From Conidiobolus incongruus B7586 (taxonomy: Eukaryota; Entomophthoromycota; Entomophthoromycetes; Entomophthorales; Conidiobolaceae), in NCBI GenBank assembly GCA_000697335.1, contig JNEM01011379.1:1-24525 (forward strand): a stretch of DNA of 24,525 bases, read 5' to 3'. The notes under the pieces were generated by a model. The model was given only the letters and a program-made list of their open reading frames with translations, had not been told where the DNA came from and made no database searches. A program made the position numbers and the translations under genes. Positions 22,845-24,525 of the stretch are shown piece after piece. Numbering within the stretch: position 1 is the stretch's first letter; each line of letters starts with the position of its first letter.

Positions 22845-22864
22845 ATATATATATATATATATAT
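22845..22864. repeat. (AT)n microsatellite between the two HSEs
   Basis: Twenty bases of uninterrupted AT alternation within the Hsp70 promoter, 50 bases before the proximal HSE. Confidence 0.9.
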
Positions 22865-22914
22865 TTGAATTAAAACTAATTCCAGATTATTTCACAAAGC
22901 TCCGGAGTAAAGTA

Positions 22915-22927
22915 GAAATTTCTAGAA
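22915..22927. promoter_or_regulatory. Proximal heat-shock element, three perfect units
   Basis: GAA-at-TTC-ta-GAA matches nGAAnnTTCnnGAAn exactly. It ends 17 bases before the TATA box and lies 129-141 bases before the ATG, the usual position of an HSE in a fungal Hsp70 promoter. Confidence 0.85.
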
Positions 22928-22944
22928 ATTAAAAAAATACAATA

Positions 22945-22952
22945 TATATAAA
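22945..22952 (+). promoter_or_regulatory. TATA box of the Hsp70 gene
   Basis: TATATAAA, 104 bases before the start codon, followed by a pyrimidine-rich leader (23005-23040) typical of strongly expressed fungal genes. Confidence 0.7.
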
Positions 22953-23055
22953 CCCGGATTTAATGACTGTTTAAATGTAGATTCAAATAATTGTAAATAT
23001 CCAATCTAAAATCTCACTGTATTTTATTCTCATCTTGTTCTAATAATTCATAAAA

Positions 23056-24525
23056 ATGACAAAAGGAAGCGCTATTGGTATTGATTTAGGTACTACTTAC
23101 TCTTGTGTCGGTGTTTGGCAAAATGATCGTGTAGAGATTATTGCTAATGACCAAGGTAATCGTACCACTCCCTCATATGTTGCATTCACCGATACTGAAC
23201 GTTTAATTGGTGATGCCGCTAAAAATCAAGTTGCCATGAACCCTCATAACACAGTTTTCGATGCTAAGCGTTTGATCGGTCGTCGCTTCAATGATGCTGA
23301 TGTTCAAAGTGATATGAAACACTGGCCATTCAAGGTCATTGACAGCAATGGTTTACCCAAAATTCAAGTTGAATACAAGGGTGAAAAGAAGATCTTCACT
23401 CCCGAAGAAATTTCTTCTATGGTCTTAGTCAAGATGCGTGAAGTTGCTGAAGCCTATCTTGGAACCAAGGTCACAGATGCTGTCATTACTGTCCCTGCAT
23501 ACTTCAACGACTCTCAACGTCAAGCTACCAAGGATGCTGGTGTCATTGCTGGTTTGAATGTTCTCCGTATCATCAACGAACCTACTGCCGCTGCTATTGC
23601 TTATGGTTTAGACAAACAGACTAAAGGCGAAAAGAACGTTTTGATTTTCGATTTAGGTGGTGGTACTTTCGATGTCTCCTTATTAACAATTGACGAAGGT
23701 GTCTTCGAAGTCAAAGCTACTGCTGGTGATACTCACTTGGGTGGTGAAGATTTCGATAACAGATTGGTCAATCATTTCGTTCAAGAATTCAAACGCAAGA
23801 ATAAGAAGGATATGAGTAATAATGCTCGTGCTCTTCGTCGTCTTAGAACCGCTTGTGAACGTGCTAAGCGTACCTTATCCTCTGCTGCTCAAACTACCAT
23901 CGAAATTGATTCCTTATTCGAAGGTATTGACTTCTACACCTCCATCACTCGTGCTAGATTCGAGGAACTCTGTCAAGATCTCTTCCGCTCAACCATGGAA
24001 CCAGTTGAAAAAGTTCTTCGTGACTCCAAGATCGACAAATCCTCCGTCCATGAAGTCGTCTTAGTTGGTGGTTCTACTCGTATTCCTAAGATTCAAAAGA
24101 TGGTTTCTGATTTCTTCAACGGTAAAGAGCCTTGCAAATCCATCAATCCTGATGAAGCTGTTGCCTATGGAGCTGCTGTCCAAGCTGCTATCTTGACTGG
24201 TGACACTTCATCAAAGACTCAAGATCTCTTATTGTTGGATGTTGCTCCTCTTTCTCTCGGTATTGAAACCGCTGGTGGTATTATGACTACTCTAATCAAG
24301 CGTAACACCACTGTCCCCACTAAGAAGTCTGAAATCTTCTCTACCTACGCTGATAATCAACCTGGTGTCTTGATTCAAGTCTACGAAGGCGAACGTCCTC
24401 GTACCAAGGACAACAACTTGCTCGGTAAGTTCGAACTCACTGGTATCCCTCCTGCTCCTCGTGGTGTCCCTCAAATTGAAGTTTCTTTCGATATTGATGC
24501 TAATGGTATCTTGAACGTTTCTGCT
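23056..24525 (+). CDS. Cytosolic Hsp70 chaperone (Ssa/Hsc70 type), N-terminal 490 residues
   Basis: An ATP-driven chaperone that binds unfolded segments, aided by J-proteins and exchange factors. The frame is open from ATG 23056 to the window edge without an intron. All three family signatures are present: IDLGTTYS (residues 9-16), [14 protein letters not shown] (197-210) and [10 protein letters not shown] (336-345). Catalytic and nucleotide-site residues match bovine Hsc70 at K71, E175, D199, T204 and D206. The interdomain linker DLLLLD is at 390-395, followed by the start of the substrate-binding domain. About 150-160 residues are missing at the window edge (rest of the substrate domain, lid and expected EEVD tail). 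There is no signal or transit peptide ([12 protein letters not shown]), so it is cytosolic rather than BiP or mitochondrial. Codon use is strongly biased (CGT, GGT, GCT, ACT, GTC), as in abundant proteins. Two HSEs and a TATA box upstream imply heat induction. Confidence 0.98.
   Translation, partial: MTKGSAIGIDLGTTYSCVGVWQNDRVEIIANDQGNRTTPSYVAFTDTERLIGDAAKNQVAMNPHNTVFDAKRLIGRRFNDADVQSDMKHWPFKVIDSNGLPKIQVEYKGEKKIFTPEEISSMVLVKMREVAEAYLGTKVTDAVITVPAYFNDSQRQATKDAGVIAGLNVLRIINEPTAAAIAYGLDKQTKGEKNVLIFDLGGGTFDVSLLTIDEGVFEVKATAGDTHLGGEDFDNRLVNHFVQEFKRKNKKDMSNNARALRRLRTACERAKRTLSSAAQTTIEIDSLFEGIDFYTSITRARFEELCQDLFRSTMEPVEKVLRDSKIDKSSVHEVVLVGGSTRIPKIQKMVSDFFNGKEPCKSINPDEAVAYGAAVQAAILTGDTSSKTQDLLLLDVAPLSLGIETAGGIMTTLIKRNTTVPTKKSEIFSTYADNQPGVLIQVYEGERPRTKDNNLLGKFELTGIPPAPRGVPQIEVSFDIDANGILNVSA

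Noticed and set aside
890-23000. Search for retroelements, DNA transposons, rRNA and CRISPR arrays in the spacers
   Set aside because: No conserved protein motif, terminal repeat pair, regular repeat-spacer array or rRNA-like block could be seen; very decayed copies would escape reading by eye.
23822-24474. Out-of-frame ORFs inside Hsp70 (23822-24064 + and 24292-24474 -)
   Set aside because: The main frame is continuous and carries all Hsp70 signatures.

Overview
The window looks like nuclear DNA from an AT-rich fungus, probably an early-diverging (zygomycete-type) lineage. Three protein genes can be read with confidence, all on the + strand: the 3' end of a SERCA-type calcium pump (1-889), an intronless C2H2 zinc-finger gene (12515-13441), and the first 490 codons of a cytosolic Hsp70 gene (from 23056 to the window end). 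The fungal call rests on two introns of 52 and 53 bases with GT..AG ends, compact genes, pyrimidine-rich leaders and the Ssa-like Hsp70. No species can be named from this. Coding DNA is about 40-45% GC, while the DNA between genes is mostly 10-22% GC, so real genes stand out by composition.

Layout. 1-889: SERCA C-terminus in three exons, ending in a dilysine-type ER retrieval signal, followed by a polyadenylation signal. 890-10690: an AT-rich gene desert with microsatellites and a few isolated patches of about 30-37% GC (near 1791-1919, 6330-6540 and 7020-7230) that I cannot assign. 10690-12514: a long, compositionally distinct upstream region of the zinc-finger gene with CCAAT, CACGTG, a long inverted repeat, repeated GGCAAA and CACACCCAAC words, a TATA box and a duplicated 16-mer in the leader. 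13442-23000: a second desert. It is interrupted at 15.8-17.3 kb by GC-rich islands, one of which (minus strand, 16574-16849) encodes a small membrane protein whose residue spacing resembles ATP synthase subunit K (Atp19). At about 20.0-21.6 kb GC falls to roughly 10%. 22720-23055: an Hsp70 promoter with two heat-shock elements and a TATA box.

The three clear genes do not form a pathway. One pumps calcium into the ER, one is a probable transcription factor, and one is a chaperone whose promoter is built for heat-shock factor. I see no transposase, reverse transcriptase, LTR pair, CRISPR array, tRNA or rRNA. The items most worth a second look are the Atp19-like ORF with its 18-base duplicate 1.5 kb away, the dense upstream region of the zinc-finger gene, and the isolated GC-rich islands.
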